Source: Gonapodya prolifera JEL478
Taxonomy: Eukaryota > Monoblepharomycota > Monoblepharidomycetes > Monoblepharidales > Gonapodyaceae
Length of the DNA stretch: 64,000 bases
Direction: 5' to 3'
Assembly (NCBI GenBank): GCA_001574975.1
Contig: KQ965757.1
Coordinates: 74,037-138,036 of the forward strand
Under the pieces are notes generated by a model. It ran no database searches, was not told where the DNA came from, and worked only from the letters and a program-made list of their open reading frames with translations. The translations under genes were made by a program, and so were the position numbers. Below are positions 12,215 through 22,607 of this stretch, piece after piece. Within the stretch, counting starts at the first letter, position 1. Every line of letters begins with the position of its first letter.

Positions 12215-12830
12215 TTAGATGCACAGGCTTGTATTTCCTTTCCAAATCATATTTTGTAACCCCTGATCTTCCTGTGATTCCCTGCAACCCCACCCATCCC
12301 CCAAACGTTTCGGCGTCCACGTCACCCCAACAACCCGTCCCAACACCATCCTCGGCGTACCCCCGACATCCCACACGGAGTGTGGTGAGAAAACTGTCGT
12401 GGTTTCTTGCTCGGCGGAGAAATGCGGATGGGATTTGAGCGGGATGCAGTGTGCCGAGGCCGTGGAAAAGCATATGGAGTTGGTGGCGCCGTGGGTCCGG
12501 TGTGACGTAGTAGAAGGGGAAGATGCCAATCGTCTGCGTTACCCCGTCCTTGGTGTCACGTTAGTGACATCGATGGGAGCACAATGGGAGGTCAGGACGT
12601 GAGACCTGGTCTCATCAGGTCACCTCGATTTTCGGCGCATCGATGCACGACGCACTGCACAACTCTCAACGCTAGATAGCTTGATTATGCAATGAAATTG
12701 TGGTGCCAATCGATATGTTTTTGAAAGTTCTCCGCAGTAATCGCCCTGCCGAGGAACATTGTTCCACGCAAAACCACAATTCTTGCGCGCTGGCCGCCTT
12801 CCACTCGCAAGTGAATTGATCTCCCGTGAA
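12215..12830. other. Intergenic region before P450 copy C
   Basis: No gene that I can support. A minus-strand open frame at 12215-12529 lacks any family motif and was not accepted. Confidence 0.4.
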
Positions 12831-12844
12831 GCCTAAACGGGTAT
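12831..12844 (+). promoter_or_regulatory. Shared P450 upstream element (copy C)
   Basis: GCCTAAACGGGTAT is identical over 14 bases to the element before copy A (282-295) and lies about 70 bp before the copy C start, although the gene body has decayed. Confidence 0.4.
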
Positions 12845-12912
12845 TTCTTCTTCCCGTTGCAAAAAGGACGTGGTTTCCGCTGTTTTACCAAATCATTCGG
12901 GTGACCACGATC

Positions 12913-15006
12913 ATGGAGCATGTGTTTGAGGAAATGAGGAACGTGTCCACCCTGCGTGATCTTACCGAGCTCGTTTCTCCGACGTCGGTCGCGATAGCCT
13001 TCGCGGCTTTCTTTGCCCCGTGGTACTTTGTGTACCTGTTCGATACATTCGTCGCGAACAATCGCAAAGCCATTCCCGGGTCCACCTTTGAGCTTGCAAT
13101 TCCATTCTACACCCAATTTAAGCAAATCACAGGAACGTCGAGAGACAGGCTCATAGCAACACACGAGAAGCATGGGTCGATCGTGAGGTACGCTCGTTGG
13201 GTTCGGCGGTGTGCGGAGAGATTGCCGGTCGTTAAAACTACTTTCAACTCCAGATTAGCACCAGATAGAATCAGCATTGCCGATCCGAATGTGCTGCAAG
13301 ATGTGAGATACTTTTATTGCACTGACTTGGGTAGACAGATTGAATTCACTCCTCATCAACCATATTCGTATCGGATTCCCAGATTTTGAAGCTAACTGAT
13401 ATTCCCAAGCACAAGGGGACTTATGAAGGCATTGAGCTCGTAAAAGTAAGTGGTTCTTGCTGCGCTAGGTAATTCGTTTATCAACATGAACAAATACAAG
13501 GGTCGGCCTGGCATCGAAGCAAACACGGATCGTATCGATCACCGAAGGGTGCGACGTGTTGTTTCGCCTGCATTCTCTGTCACGTACCTCATGAACCTTG
13601 AGCCATACCTTCTGCAAGTTTACGGAGCTCTGGAGAAAAGATTTGTGCGGCACCAAAAGATGTGGACATGTTCAAGCAAATGCATGTGAGGAGTCCATCT
13701 CTCTTAATTTATTCGCGAACGGGCTTACACCATCTACGCTCTTCGCTCCTTTCATTTGGTCCTGGTAAATTAGCACATCGCAGCCGACGTTTATCGCTTC
13801 AGCTATGTGCTCATTGCACTGATTTTTCACGTCAGGCATTCGGGGAAAGCTTCCATCTCGTAGAAAACAGTCAACACACATACCCGGAATCCGTCCGCGA
13901 TGCAATGAAAGTGGCCGGCATTCGTATGGCGATTCCCAAATTCACGCGGGACGTTTACAACGAACTCTCCTTCGAGCACATCAACAACTATCAGCTCAAC
14001 TTTGTCGAGAACGGCATCGGCAAACGGCGAGAGGCCAACACTCGGGGAGAAGTCCACAACGACATTCTTCAGTGGATCGTGAACCAAGGCGAAAAAGGAG
14101 TCTTTGACGAAATCGACATGACCAACATGAGTCGCGTTATGCTTGCCGGCGGATCCGAGACTACCGCCAACGCCATGGCGTGGGCTCTGTCTTTCCTGGT
14201 CAAAAATCAATCCGCCTTGGAAAGCCTTTACCGCTCCAAACTCTCAAGCACCTTCCGTTCCTCAGTGCTGTCATCCAAGAGACTCTTAGGATGACGCCTG
14301 TCGGATCTGCGGCTGGGAGGGAGTTCGAAACGGACACAGAGCTGAGCGTGAGGGATGACGAGGGGAACTGGAACGATGACGTACATTCCCATTGCCGCAG
14401 TGCATAACAACCCTAAAAGTGAGTAAACTTGGGCTTTCTTAACGTGGCGTCGACATTCATTTTACAACCCAACGCACACCTTGCAGTCTGGCTCCACGCG
14501 CATGAGTTTTACCCTGAACGGTGGCTCACTGATACCAACAAAATCACCGACGAGGAAATATTCCAACTCGGAGATGACATCAACGCCAGCGCAAAACATG
14601 CAGATGGACCCCATGGATCGAAGGGAGGACACTGGGGAAGCCAGTCCTGTGCAACAAGCAAGCGTTTATGCCCTTCTCGCTAGGCTCCAGGTGAGTTCAT
14701 TCCCCGTGACTATTTCGATCTTTGCGTTCATGGTGACTCAACAAACGTCCATCCGGCTTCTTTAGGGACTGCGTAGGCCGAAACTTTGCATGGAGCGGTG
14801 AGCTAATTCTCTCTTATTTGTTTGGCTTTGCATCTGCAGATTCTGACCCCCCTCCAGAAATGTGGATTGTCTTGGGTCACATTGTTCGCCGTTTCGACAT
14901 CCTACCGGGCTATGACACGTCGGTAGAGATACCAGGGGCTGATTACATCACGTACCAAATCTCGAGGCCGGATGAATTACCAATCAGGATGAGGCCGAAA
15001 GTCTAG
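12913..15006 (+). pseudogene. Cytochrome P450, decayed tandem copy C
   Basis: Third full-length member, with the exon layout of copies A and B still visible: exon 1 12913-13187, exon 2 13254-13302, exon 3 13383-13445, exon 4 from 13501, exon 6 from about 13839, exon 7 from about 14487, and the haem-loop and last exons to the TAG at 15004-15006. Several lesions break it: a one-base loss near 13633 together with a 21-base deletion in exon 4, loss of the splice donor of the 30-nt exon 5 (about 13773-13802), a frame-changing deletion near 14222, another near 14368 and a one-base loss near 14640. The I-helix motif is AGGSETTA and the haem-loop exon still reads DCVGRNFAW. It is unlikely to make an active enzyme. 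Confidence 0.85.
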
Positions 15007-15500
15007 ATAACGAGGCTTTATACTTTGGATTGGAGTAGCGCTGCATTCGCTAGTAAATGGTTCTCGATAAGATGTCGCAGAAGTTCTGTTGCCTCTCTCA
15101 CTTGATCCAAACAAGTTAAAAGTGTGTAGAAATCTATTCGCAACAGCGATTTTCGTATCTAATCATCAATTGTTCATACATAACGTTTCAGCTCATCTGA
15201 CCTCGCAATTATAATTCCTGAACTTCCGTTTGGTAACACTCGCCAATTTTTACCGAGGAGGAGGGCGCCGAATTGCAATTACAGAACAAAATGAGAGTAA
15301 TCACATCTACCCTGACGCCTGTATGCGCAAAAATTTATCGCACCGAACGAACACTCGTGCAACATCAACCTTTGGCTGACGACAATATATTATCACGTCG
15401 CAAGCTCTCGCACACACCACACACACGCACACACACACCCAAACAATCCTACCATCACACAAGACCCAGAACCGCCATTGCTCTACAACCCCCTCACGCC
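15007..15500. other. Intergenic region with CA microsatellite
   Basis: Spacer between the convergent ends of P450 copy C and SFC1. It holds the CA-rich microsatellite listed separately and no gene that I can see. Confidence 0.4.
15411..15440 (+). repeat. CA-rich microsatellite
   Basis: Imperfect (CA)n run, interrupted by CC and CG steps, just beyond the 3' end of SFC1. Confidence 0.8.
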
Positions 15501-17454
15501 TCACGCGTCCTTGTCCGGTTTTACGATCATCTTCTTCACCCGCTCGTAGACCATGAAAGTGATGGCCTGCCCGGGAGCCACGCGGAGAAGTCGTGGTGTG
15601 ACGCCCTGAACGTCGTGTGCGGAGAAAAGGGATCGAAAGAACGGTGGGTTAATCACCAACTCCAGTACAAACATCGAAAGAGGACAACGCACCTTATAAA
15701 ACGCCTGCCACCCCTCGTTTTTCAAAATGTCGCGGACCAGTGTGGTCGTGCGCTGCCACGAGGACATGCGCTCGAGCTCCGACCCGGGGAGGATGCGTTG
15801 GCGCTGCACGCGGGTCTTGAGCGTGTCGATGGGGTTGTTGGCGAGGGGGCCTGGTGATTGGGTGGGGTCGTGAGTCGTGGGTTGATGGGGCGGAGTGAGG
15901 GGAGAGAGGTGGAGGGAGTGGATGAGGAGAAGTAAATACCGGGGACAGGAGAGACTCACCAAGCGCGCCCGAAAACCCTCCCGCAAGCAAGTGCTGCCAA
16001 CTGGGGAGCGCGTCCAGGTCCTGCGTTTTCAGCAGAAAGTCCTTGATGTACTGGTATCCAGTGAAGTTGACGGCCTGGTTCGTTGCTGTAAAGGTCATCG
16101 TGGGCGGGAGTTAGTATCCGAGCGGGCATCATTCAGCTCGGTCGGCGCTATCGGGCTTGGGCCTCGTGTTAGGTCTGCTCCGCTCAAGATTCCTCCGTCG
16201 GAGATTCGCGCTTGGGCCTCGATATGTCTCCGCGGGCTATTCGCCTGATCGGTTGGCGCTATATTCGCGTCAAGGACTCGGGTTCGCTCCATGAAAAAAG
16301 TCCCTGGTCGGCGCTCTCGCGCTTACGCCTCAATAACGGTTCCCAAGCTATTCCCCCAAATGATTGCGCTTTCTGCCACGACTTCTCCTCGCTCCCGCCA
16401 CCCACCCCCCTCTTCTCACCTTGCCTCAACGCGGTAAACCCAACCCCCTTATACAGCGCAAACGGCCCTTCCTCCTTGACGATGGTGTACGCGGCCGTGA
16501 ACAGGTTGCGGTACTTGGCGGCCTCAGAGGGGTCCGTCATGGACGCGCGTGCGGCTTGCACGCGGATCTGGGGCGATGGGGGTGGAGTGGGTTAGATGGA
16601 GGACGAGTGGTTTGGGAAAGGGAAAGACGAAAGATGGGACGTTTCCATGTGTCCCCCGTTCTTGCGATAACAAGGCCCTGAAGTACTCTCCGCGAGTTTA
16701 ATCCGCTTCGCGGAAGGTGATTCGCCTCCGGCAGACTCCTCGGTCGAATACCAGCTCCGCGGGAGAGTTCGCCTCCGGCAGACTCCTCGGTCCAATACCA
16801 GCTCTGCGGGAGAGTTCGCCTCCGGCAGACTCCTCGGTCCAATACCAGCTCCGCGGGAGAGTTCGCCTCCAGCAGACTCCTCGGTCCAATACCAGCTCCG
16901 CGGGAGAGTTCGGTTCCGGCAGACGCCTCGGTCAGCGCTTCGCGCTAAGGACTCGGGCTCGCTGCGCTCGCCATGCCGTCCCCAGCCCCCCCACAACCCA
17001 CCTTGAGCACATCCATCGGCGTCACCACCAACACACTCTCCGTCACACCCGCCGCCAGACCCGACACGAACGTCGCCCAGAACCCGGTCTTGCCCGTCAC
17101 GGGGTCCCGCCCCAACATGTCCTTGTACGCCTCGAACGAAAAGAACCGGATCGCCATCTTGGGCACGATGCCCGACACGACGGCGGCAAGTCCACGGTAG
17201 AGACCCAGGGGCCCGTCTTTTTGGACGATTCCGACGCCCGTTTGGATGAACCCGGGTGCCTTCACGGGGGCCGCTCCACCGGCGGCGGCACCGGCAGAGC
17301 CGCGGGCACGCGCGGGGACGTTGCGCCGCAGCTGCATCCGGACCTTGATCGTGTCCAGCGGGTGCATGCACATGGCCTCGCAGGCGCCTGCGGCGCCGCC
17401 GGCGATGAAGTGGACGCTGAGGGGGGTTTTTTGGTTCGAGGGAGCTTTCGACAT
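15501..17454 (-). CDS. SFC1: Mitochondrial succinate/fumarate carrier
   Basis: Exchanges cytosolic succinate for mitochondrial fumarate across the inner membrane, needed for growth on C2 compounds. Five exons: 17454-17002, 16567-16420, 16085-15960, 15850-15693, 15605-15501; about 329 aa, the usual carrier length. The three mitochondrial carrier repeats carry HPLDTIKVRMQ, TPMDVLKIRVQ and NNPIDTLKTRVQ. Strong SFC1-type signatures are PKMAIRFFSFE, KYRNLFTAAYTIVKEEG and VTPRLLRVAPGQAITF. The first two introns are 434 and 334 nt, far longer than the others in the window, and are filled with a GC-rich repeat family. The ATG at 17454 directly precedes the first carrier repeat. Confidence 0.92.
16086..16419 (-). 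repeat. Oversized SFC1 intron 2 with GC-rich repeat family
   Basis: Intron of 334 nt. On the plus strand it contains CGCGTCAAGGACTCGGGTT (about 16266-16284), close to CGCGCTAAGGACTCGGGCT in SFC1 intron 1 (about 16939-16957), together with other GC-rich, partly palindromic pieces such as CTCGGTCGGCGC. This is a weaker member of the family found in SFC1 intron 1, the Obg GTPase and the aldo-keto reductase. Confidence 0.55.
16690..16975 (-). repeat. GC-rich intronic repeat family member (SFC1 intron 1)
   Basis: Lies wholly in the 434-nt first intron of SFC1 (16568-17001). The plus strand carries the family core TTCGCCTCCGGCAGAC and CCTCGGTCAGCGCTTCG; the latter recurs almost exactly in the intron at 48608-48886. 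The core is antisense to the SFC1 transcript. It includes the 47-bp minisatellite. Confidence 0.7.
16719..16935 (+). repeat. 47-bp minisatellite inside SFC1 intron 1
   Basis: Four near-perfect 47-bp units begin at 16720, 16767, 16814 and 16861, followed by a partial, diverged fifth unit. Each unit starts GTTCGCCTCCGGCAGACTCC and ends CGCGGGAGA. Units differ by one or two bases. The unit length is not a multiple of three, which suits a non-coding location. Confidence 0.9.
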
Positions 17455-18243
17455 TATTGGGATGGAGGTTGGGTTGTGACGGTGGCAGTGGGGTGTGGGT
17501 GTGGAGTGTGGTTATGGGGGAATAGTTTTTCGGTGAAGGGAGTGGTTTGTCTGTGGCAGGAGGGCGGGGAGGGATGGGTGAAGAAAAGATGGAGACGTTG
17601 AGCCCGACGGGAGACACAAGGAACGAGGGAACGGAAGGTATATCGACGGAAAACGAGGGAACAAAGAAGATAGGAAGTTTCGAGTCGCTTCTTCCCGAGA
17701 TTCCGTTGCAGGGGTGTCGGAGGCGGAACGTCACGAGCCCGACGTGACACCCACACACACTTTGGCGCACACGCCCAATCGGCAGACACACCGCGCCACA
17801 CTCTGCGCCATCACCACGCAGCCCACTTGTGCCCCTCTCCATCGTCCTCCCGCCCTCCGTGTCCGTGTCGCGTGTCCTCTGTGGCAATGAGTCACTCACG
17901 TCGCAGCCCTCACGTGATGCCCGCGGGTCGGTGTTCGAGTGATTACCGGTGCTCGCAATCGAAGACCGTCTGCTCCAGCGCGGGGGAGTGAGTTAACCTT
18001 TCCGCAATACGATGGGTGCACACCTTCCGGCTAAAGGTCGGCAAGGGCACACATTTTTGCCGTGACATCATGTGACGAAGGTTCCGAGGAAAAAGGCACG
18101 GTCGACGGGTGAGTGGCGAAGTTTTACTCTTTTTGTTAGCCACTATGGCACGTTCTATTCTAATCATCGTTGATTACAGTCTAAATCGTTTGGAGGGGTT
18201 CCACCCCACCCGCACCATGACCACCCACCACCACGTCCACCAA
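17455..18243. other. Intergenic region between SFC1 and ALKBH1-like gene
   Basis: Upstream region of SFC1 and downstream region of the dioxygenase gene. I see no gene in it. The long minus-strand open frame that spans 16592-17899 is an artefact of GC-rich sequence. Confidence 0.4.
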
Positions 18244-19097
18244 TCAGCACACCTGCCGCACATTCACATTAATCCTTCTTCCCAATCCTCCATTCCGGAC
18301 CTGCTCCGCCTCGTTCGTCATAAAGTCCGCTACCAAATCCCAATCCCCATCTTGGTCCGGTGCGACCGCGGGGTCTCGAAAGAAGTGCGGTGGAAGCGTC
18401 GAGGGTAGGACGCGAGGAAGGCCTGTTCGTTTACGTAAAGGTGCACGTGCACGTATTTTGATGGTGAGCAGTTTTCAGATGAGGCTCGATAAGGAGCGCG
18501 GGCATACCGTGGAAGGATCGTCGCGTGAGACCACTTAGCACGACGATATCTCCGGAGCGGAGGAAGATGGCGATTGGCGGTGTGTCTTTTGCGGTGCCGC
18601 CGACGAGGAAGATGCCCGTTGATCCGAAGCTGATGTTCGGTTCGGCAAAGGTGTCGTAAATCAGTGGAGTCGAACGCGGTGTTTTGAGGCACCAACCGGA
18701 GCGACATAAACACCCACCTAATACTCACAAGCGGACCCGCACCATCCGCTTAACTCCGATCCTGATGCGCCATCAACGTATCCTTGAGCCCATAAAAATT
18801 TACAATCCCGCTCTCCGGCTCGTACATCTCTGCGACGCGGAACGGCGTGCACGAAGGTGCCGGGGGTGGAGGGTTTGGCTTGTGACGCCGGTGCAGCTTT
18901 GATGTGGCGTTGATGTCAGAGGGAATGTCGGGGGCGGGTGGGGGTGGCATTCGGGGGGTTGGTGGGGGGAAGAGGATTTGACTCACGATTTTCTTGGAGG
19001 CTGTGGACATGAAACGGACCATGATTCTTGTGTGGAGGAGGCCCCACCTGCATCGATTTTTCTTCGTTTCCTCAGTTCCTGCATCTCGACAGAACAA
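18244..19097 (-). pseudogene. ALKBH1-type Fe(II)/2-oxoglutarate dioxygenase, one in-frame stop
   Basis: Members demethylate nucleic acids (DNA or tRNA). Supported exons on the minus strand: about 18888-18718, 18629-18508 and 18422-18244, with a possible short N-terminal exon ending at 18987. Motifs in order: GIVNFYGLKDTLMAHQD with the iron-binding HxD, SFGSTGIFLVGG, FHGLPRVLP with the distal His, and RINVNVRQV with the 2-oxoglutarate-binding Arg. All active-site residues are kept and all three donors and acceptors are canonical. A TAA at 18750-18752 interrupts the frame just after HQDRS, where relatives continue; a single change from CAA or GAA would explain it. The N-terminus is not resolved and may be shortened. 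It could be a young pseudogene, a null allele or a base error. Confidence 0.75.
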
Positions 19098-19740
19098 AGT
19101 AACATTAAGAGACGTCGGAAATACTCTTTGTAGAACCCTTGCTAGTCGAAATAGTTTGTTCAGGTTGATTCCGCTATGTATGATCTTGCAGAGGGGCAGA
19201 AATCACAACTACTTGCTAGCCCAGAACGAATATAGGAGCATACGATAGATTCGGTACCCATCTACATGCATACCTCAAGAAGCGGAATGGGGAACATTCC
19301 CGTTCATATGCGCCGCACGATGGGGGCGGGGCGGTCAACCACTGGGACATCCCGGGGACGCAAAATGGCCGAGTATTGTTTTGGGTCTCGGCCCCGTTGA
19401 GCGGGAGTCTGACTGGAACGCCAAGACTTGATTTCGCCGACAGACCTGAAAACATGTATTTGCGAGGCTGGTTTTCGACGGAATTTTGAGCGGAGCGCAC
19501 AATTGGCTCGGAAAGAGACGATATCGTAGACCGTCGCTTTCTGGTGGCTCTCTCAGGTCTCTAATCATTTCCGTGAATCTCAGGTGCGTCCTTTCCCCAC
19601 AAATAATTAGGGTGTTGACCACCCTATTTCCCACCCACCCCTCAATCGGCCAAATAAAAGACCGACTTTTCTCTCCTGGTCCCATCGACTCTCAACCCAA
19701 TCGATTCCCTTCGCCGGTGCACCCCGCAAGAGAACCAGTC
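19098..19740. other. Divergent promoter region, ALKBH1-like gene and MFS A
   Basis: Spacer between two divergently transcribed genes. No gene seen. Confidence 0.4.
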
Positions 19741-22434
19741 ATGTACGTGTCCGCCCCTCCCGTCCCCCTCCTCGTCTCGTTCGTTTCTGCGCGGTACCTG
19801 ATTGCCCCCCACTTGTGGCGCACCGTCGACAGGTCTGACAACGCAGAGGAAAAGATGGTACTTGAAGTCGAGGGCGATGCCACATGGACACCAGGTGAGC
19901 TCGATTCGTGCCGTCGCTCTCCACCCCCGCCTAATCTTTGGACGACAACGCCCTTTGCTCCCGCGACCCGAAACAGAGGAGGAGAAGGCGGTCGTCAGGA
20001 AGTTGGACTTGTTCATTGTGCCGTTCATCAGTCTTCTGTACCTGTGCAACTATCTGTGAGTTTGCAGACGTTTCTTCGGCACAGTGTCTCCCATACTTAT
20101 GAATTGCTCTCATCCGCACAGCGACCGTGGCAACCTCGCCAATGCCAAAGTCGCAAACTCCGAGTAAGTTGGAACCGTCCCTCATCATCCCCTTTCCCCC
20201 CTTCTCACGTTCCGTCCCCCACGGCCCGCCTCACCAGCAAAGCGCACGCGGGGATGCTTGCCGACCTCGGAATGACGCAGCTGGACTACAACTTCGTACT
20301 TGGGATCTTCTTCGTGGGATACTCCATCGGAGAAATCCCGTCAAACTTCTTCCTCAAATCGTGGGGTGCTAACCGGTGGTTTGCGCGTATTTGCATAAGT
20401 GAGTGGTGGCAACTCGCTCGACGATTTACAAGAATACTGGAAGTTGACGCTGTCTTCTTTTCTAAGCGTGGGGAATCTGTGCCGCCTGCATGGCCGCGAT
20501 CCAAACCTACGGACAAGCTCTCGCCGTTCGCTTTTTGTTGGGAGTCGCAGAGGTAAATATCACCCCCTTCTGTCCTTCAGAGAACAATATCTAGCATTTT
20601 CTCCGCACCAGGCCGGATTCTTCCCCGTAAGTCCGCACCTTCAAATGAGTGACCCTCCCGCTCCTCGGCTGTCCTTCACCCAACCTGCCACCTACAGGGC
20701 GCCGGCTTCTACTTCGTCCTCTTCTACCGCCCATTCGAGCGCTCGCGCCGACTCTCGTGGATGTTCACGACCTCAGCTCTTGCTGGTGCATTGTGAGTCC
20801 TCCACACCCAAACTCCGTGCCACTGTCGCTGCAGTGCCTGACGAATGACGTCAAATCAAACCCTCACACAGCTCCGGCCTGTTCGCGACCGCAATCTCCA
20901 ACCTTGACGGAACGGGCGGTCTTGCCGGGTGGCGATGGATCTTCTTGCTCGAGGGGGTGAGTGCTGACTTCATCCGACAAATAGAAGTGCCGCTACATTC
21001 TCGTACTAGATCCCGTCCATCATCGTGGGAATTATTACCATGTTCTACCTCCCTTCGTGTGGGTTTCTGAAATGCCCCTCGTTTCTTCCCCAGTGGTCTC
21101 TAATAAGTTCCCGCAATTTGTAGACCCATCCAAATGCTGGTTCCTCACCGAGCGCCAAAAATACATCGCCGCCGAGCGGTTGCCCAAGGAGGACGTCAAG
21201 GAGAAGTCCAAGGCGTTTGTTCTTTCGGACTGGGTGAGTACTTCCTTTGGAAACGCGAGAGTGCTTCGTAGGCGGGATGCTGACGCAACACGACACATTG
21301 AACGCTAGCTCGAGATGTTCAAAGACGGGAAAGTCTGGATGTTCATGATCGTGTATCTGAGTGAGTCAATCTGCTTGTCCGCATCCCCTTCAAACCTTGC
21401 ACAGCACTGACGGGCAACATAACACAGTCCACGTCAACGGCAACTACGCCAACAGCGCCTACCTCCCCACCGTAATCTCTAACGTAAGTGTTTTTTCTTT
21501 CATAACCACACATAAGTTCCCAAGGTTCACTTTTGCAAACGCAAAATCATAGCTTGGATGGAAAGCAAACCAAGCGCAGCTCCTCACCGCACCCATTTAC
21601 GTGAGTTCGCTTTCCGTCGCTGGTGCACACAACGCTCACTGATCACTTTATGGATCACCGTTCGGCACAACAGCTCACCCAATTCGTGTTTATCCCGATC
21701 ATGGGATACCTCGCCGACAAGACCAAGAAGCCGTGGGCCGTGATTACCGGCGCTATTGTGGTCGCCGTCGTTGGGTTCCTGAGTGCGTTGTTGTAACTGG
21801 GCGTTTTTCCCCGGTCTGCGATTGACAATTCTTTCCTTCAGTCAACGCTATTTCGCTGAACAACGCCGTGCGATACTTTGGTCTCTTCTTGAACAACATC
21901 GGAATCGGGACCACGTTAGTTATACTCGTTGGGATCCTCAACCCTCCTAATAATCACGTGGTTCGTCCTGTAACAGAGCGCCCATCCTCCTCGCCTGGAT
22001 TGGCCACTCTATGCTGGGTCGTGGCTCCACGATAACTGCGGGCGCCATGGCATTCATGTCCGGCGCTGGCCACTTGGGTGGGATTTCCGGTCCTCAGATG
22101 TTCCAAGCTGACGACTCCCGTGAGTTTCCAATATCCCAAACGTGCAGTAGACGAGTCTGTGTCGGAGGAGCTGACCGACCTTGCTTACCTACGTCTAGCC
22201 AAATACACCCGAGCTTGGTCCATCCTGGCCGCTTCCTATTGCTTGAACATCCTCACCGTTGTGGCGCTTGAGTGGATGCACAAGGGCAAGAACAAGGCTC
22301 TTGCTGAAGATGTGAGCACTACCTTGTGTTTCGCCACAGTGGTGGCTGGTTCTAATTTGGACGTGGTTTGACAGGCGGAGTACGAAAAGACTCACACTGA
22401 GCACTCTGCTGCAGGAACGCAGAGCGAAGTGTAG
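19741..22434 (+). CDS. MFS transporter A, anion:cation symporter (Dal5/Tna1) type
   Basis: Plasma-membrane proton symporter for small organic anions (relatives move allantoate, nicotinate, pantothenate and others); substrate unknown. Nineteen exons give an open frame of about 479 aa. The likely first exon is only AT (19741-19742), joined across a 90-nt intron to G TCT GAC AAC at 19833, so the start codon is split; the alternative is ATG 19855. Twelve membrane segments can be followed: KLDLFIVPFISLLYLCNYLD in the first, GIFFVGYSIGEIPSN in the second, GVAEAGFFPGAGFY in the fourth, GWRWIFLLEG in the sixth, and HVNGNYANSAYLP, LFLNNIGIG, GHLGGISGPQ in the second half. A 15-nt micro-exon (20612-20626) encodes AGFFP. 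It is followed head to tail by a paralogue. Confidence 0.9.
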
Positions 22435-22607
22435 CTGAAAATATGCCAAGTTGCTTTATTGTATCTGAGCTTTTTGTATTGTTTTTTGATTGAGTTCACT
22501 TTGAGTGAGCTTTGCAAGGCAACACCTCTCGTCCCGCCATCGAGGTCCAACCGCAACCCCCCGGTCCAGCCACACATCAAGCGATCGCTGATGTGATAAG
22601 TGTCGTT

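Noticed and set aside
12215-12529. Minus-strand open frame of 104 codons downstream of the copper ATPase
   Set aside because: No family motif, overlaps the end of the ATPase gene region and has no splice or start support.
16719-16935. CRISPR-like regular repeat
   Set aside because: The 47-bp units are directly adjacent without unique spacers and lie in a eukaryotic intron; this is a minisatellite.
16592-17899. Minus-strand open frame of 435 codons
   Set aside because: It overlaps SFC1 exon 1 in another frame and runs through the 47-bp minisatellite; its Arg/Pro/Ser-rich translation has no domain. SFC1 explains the region.
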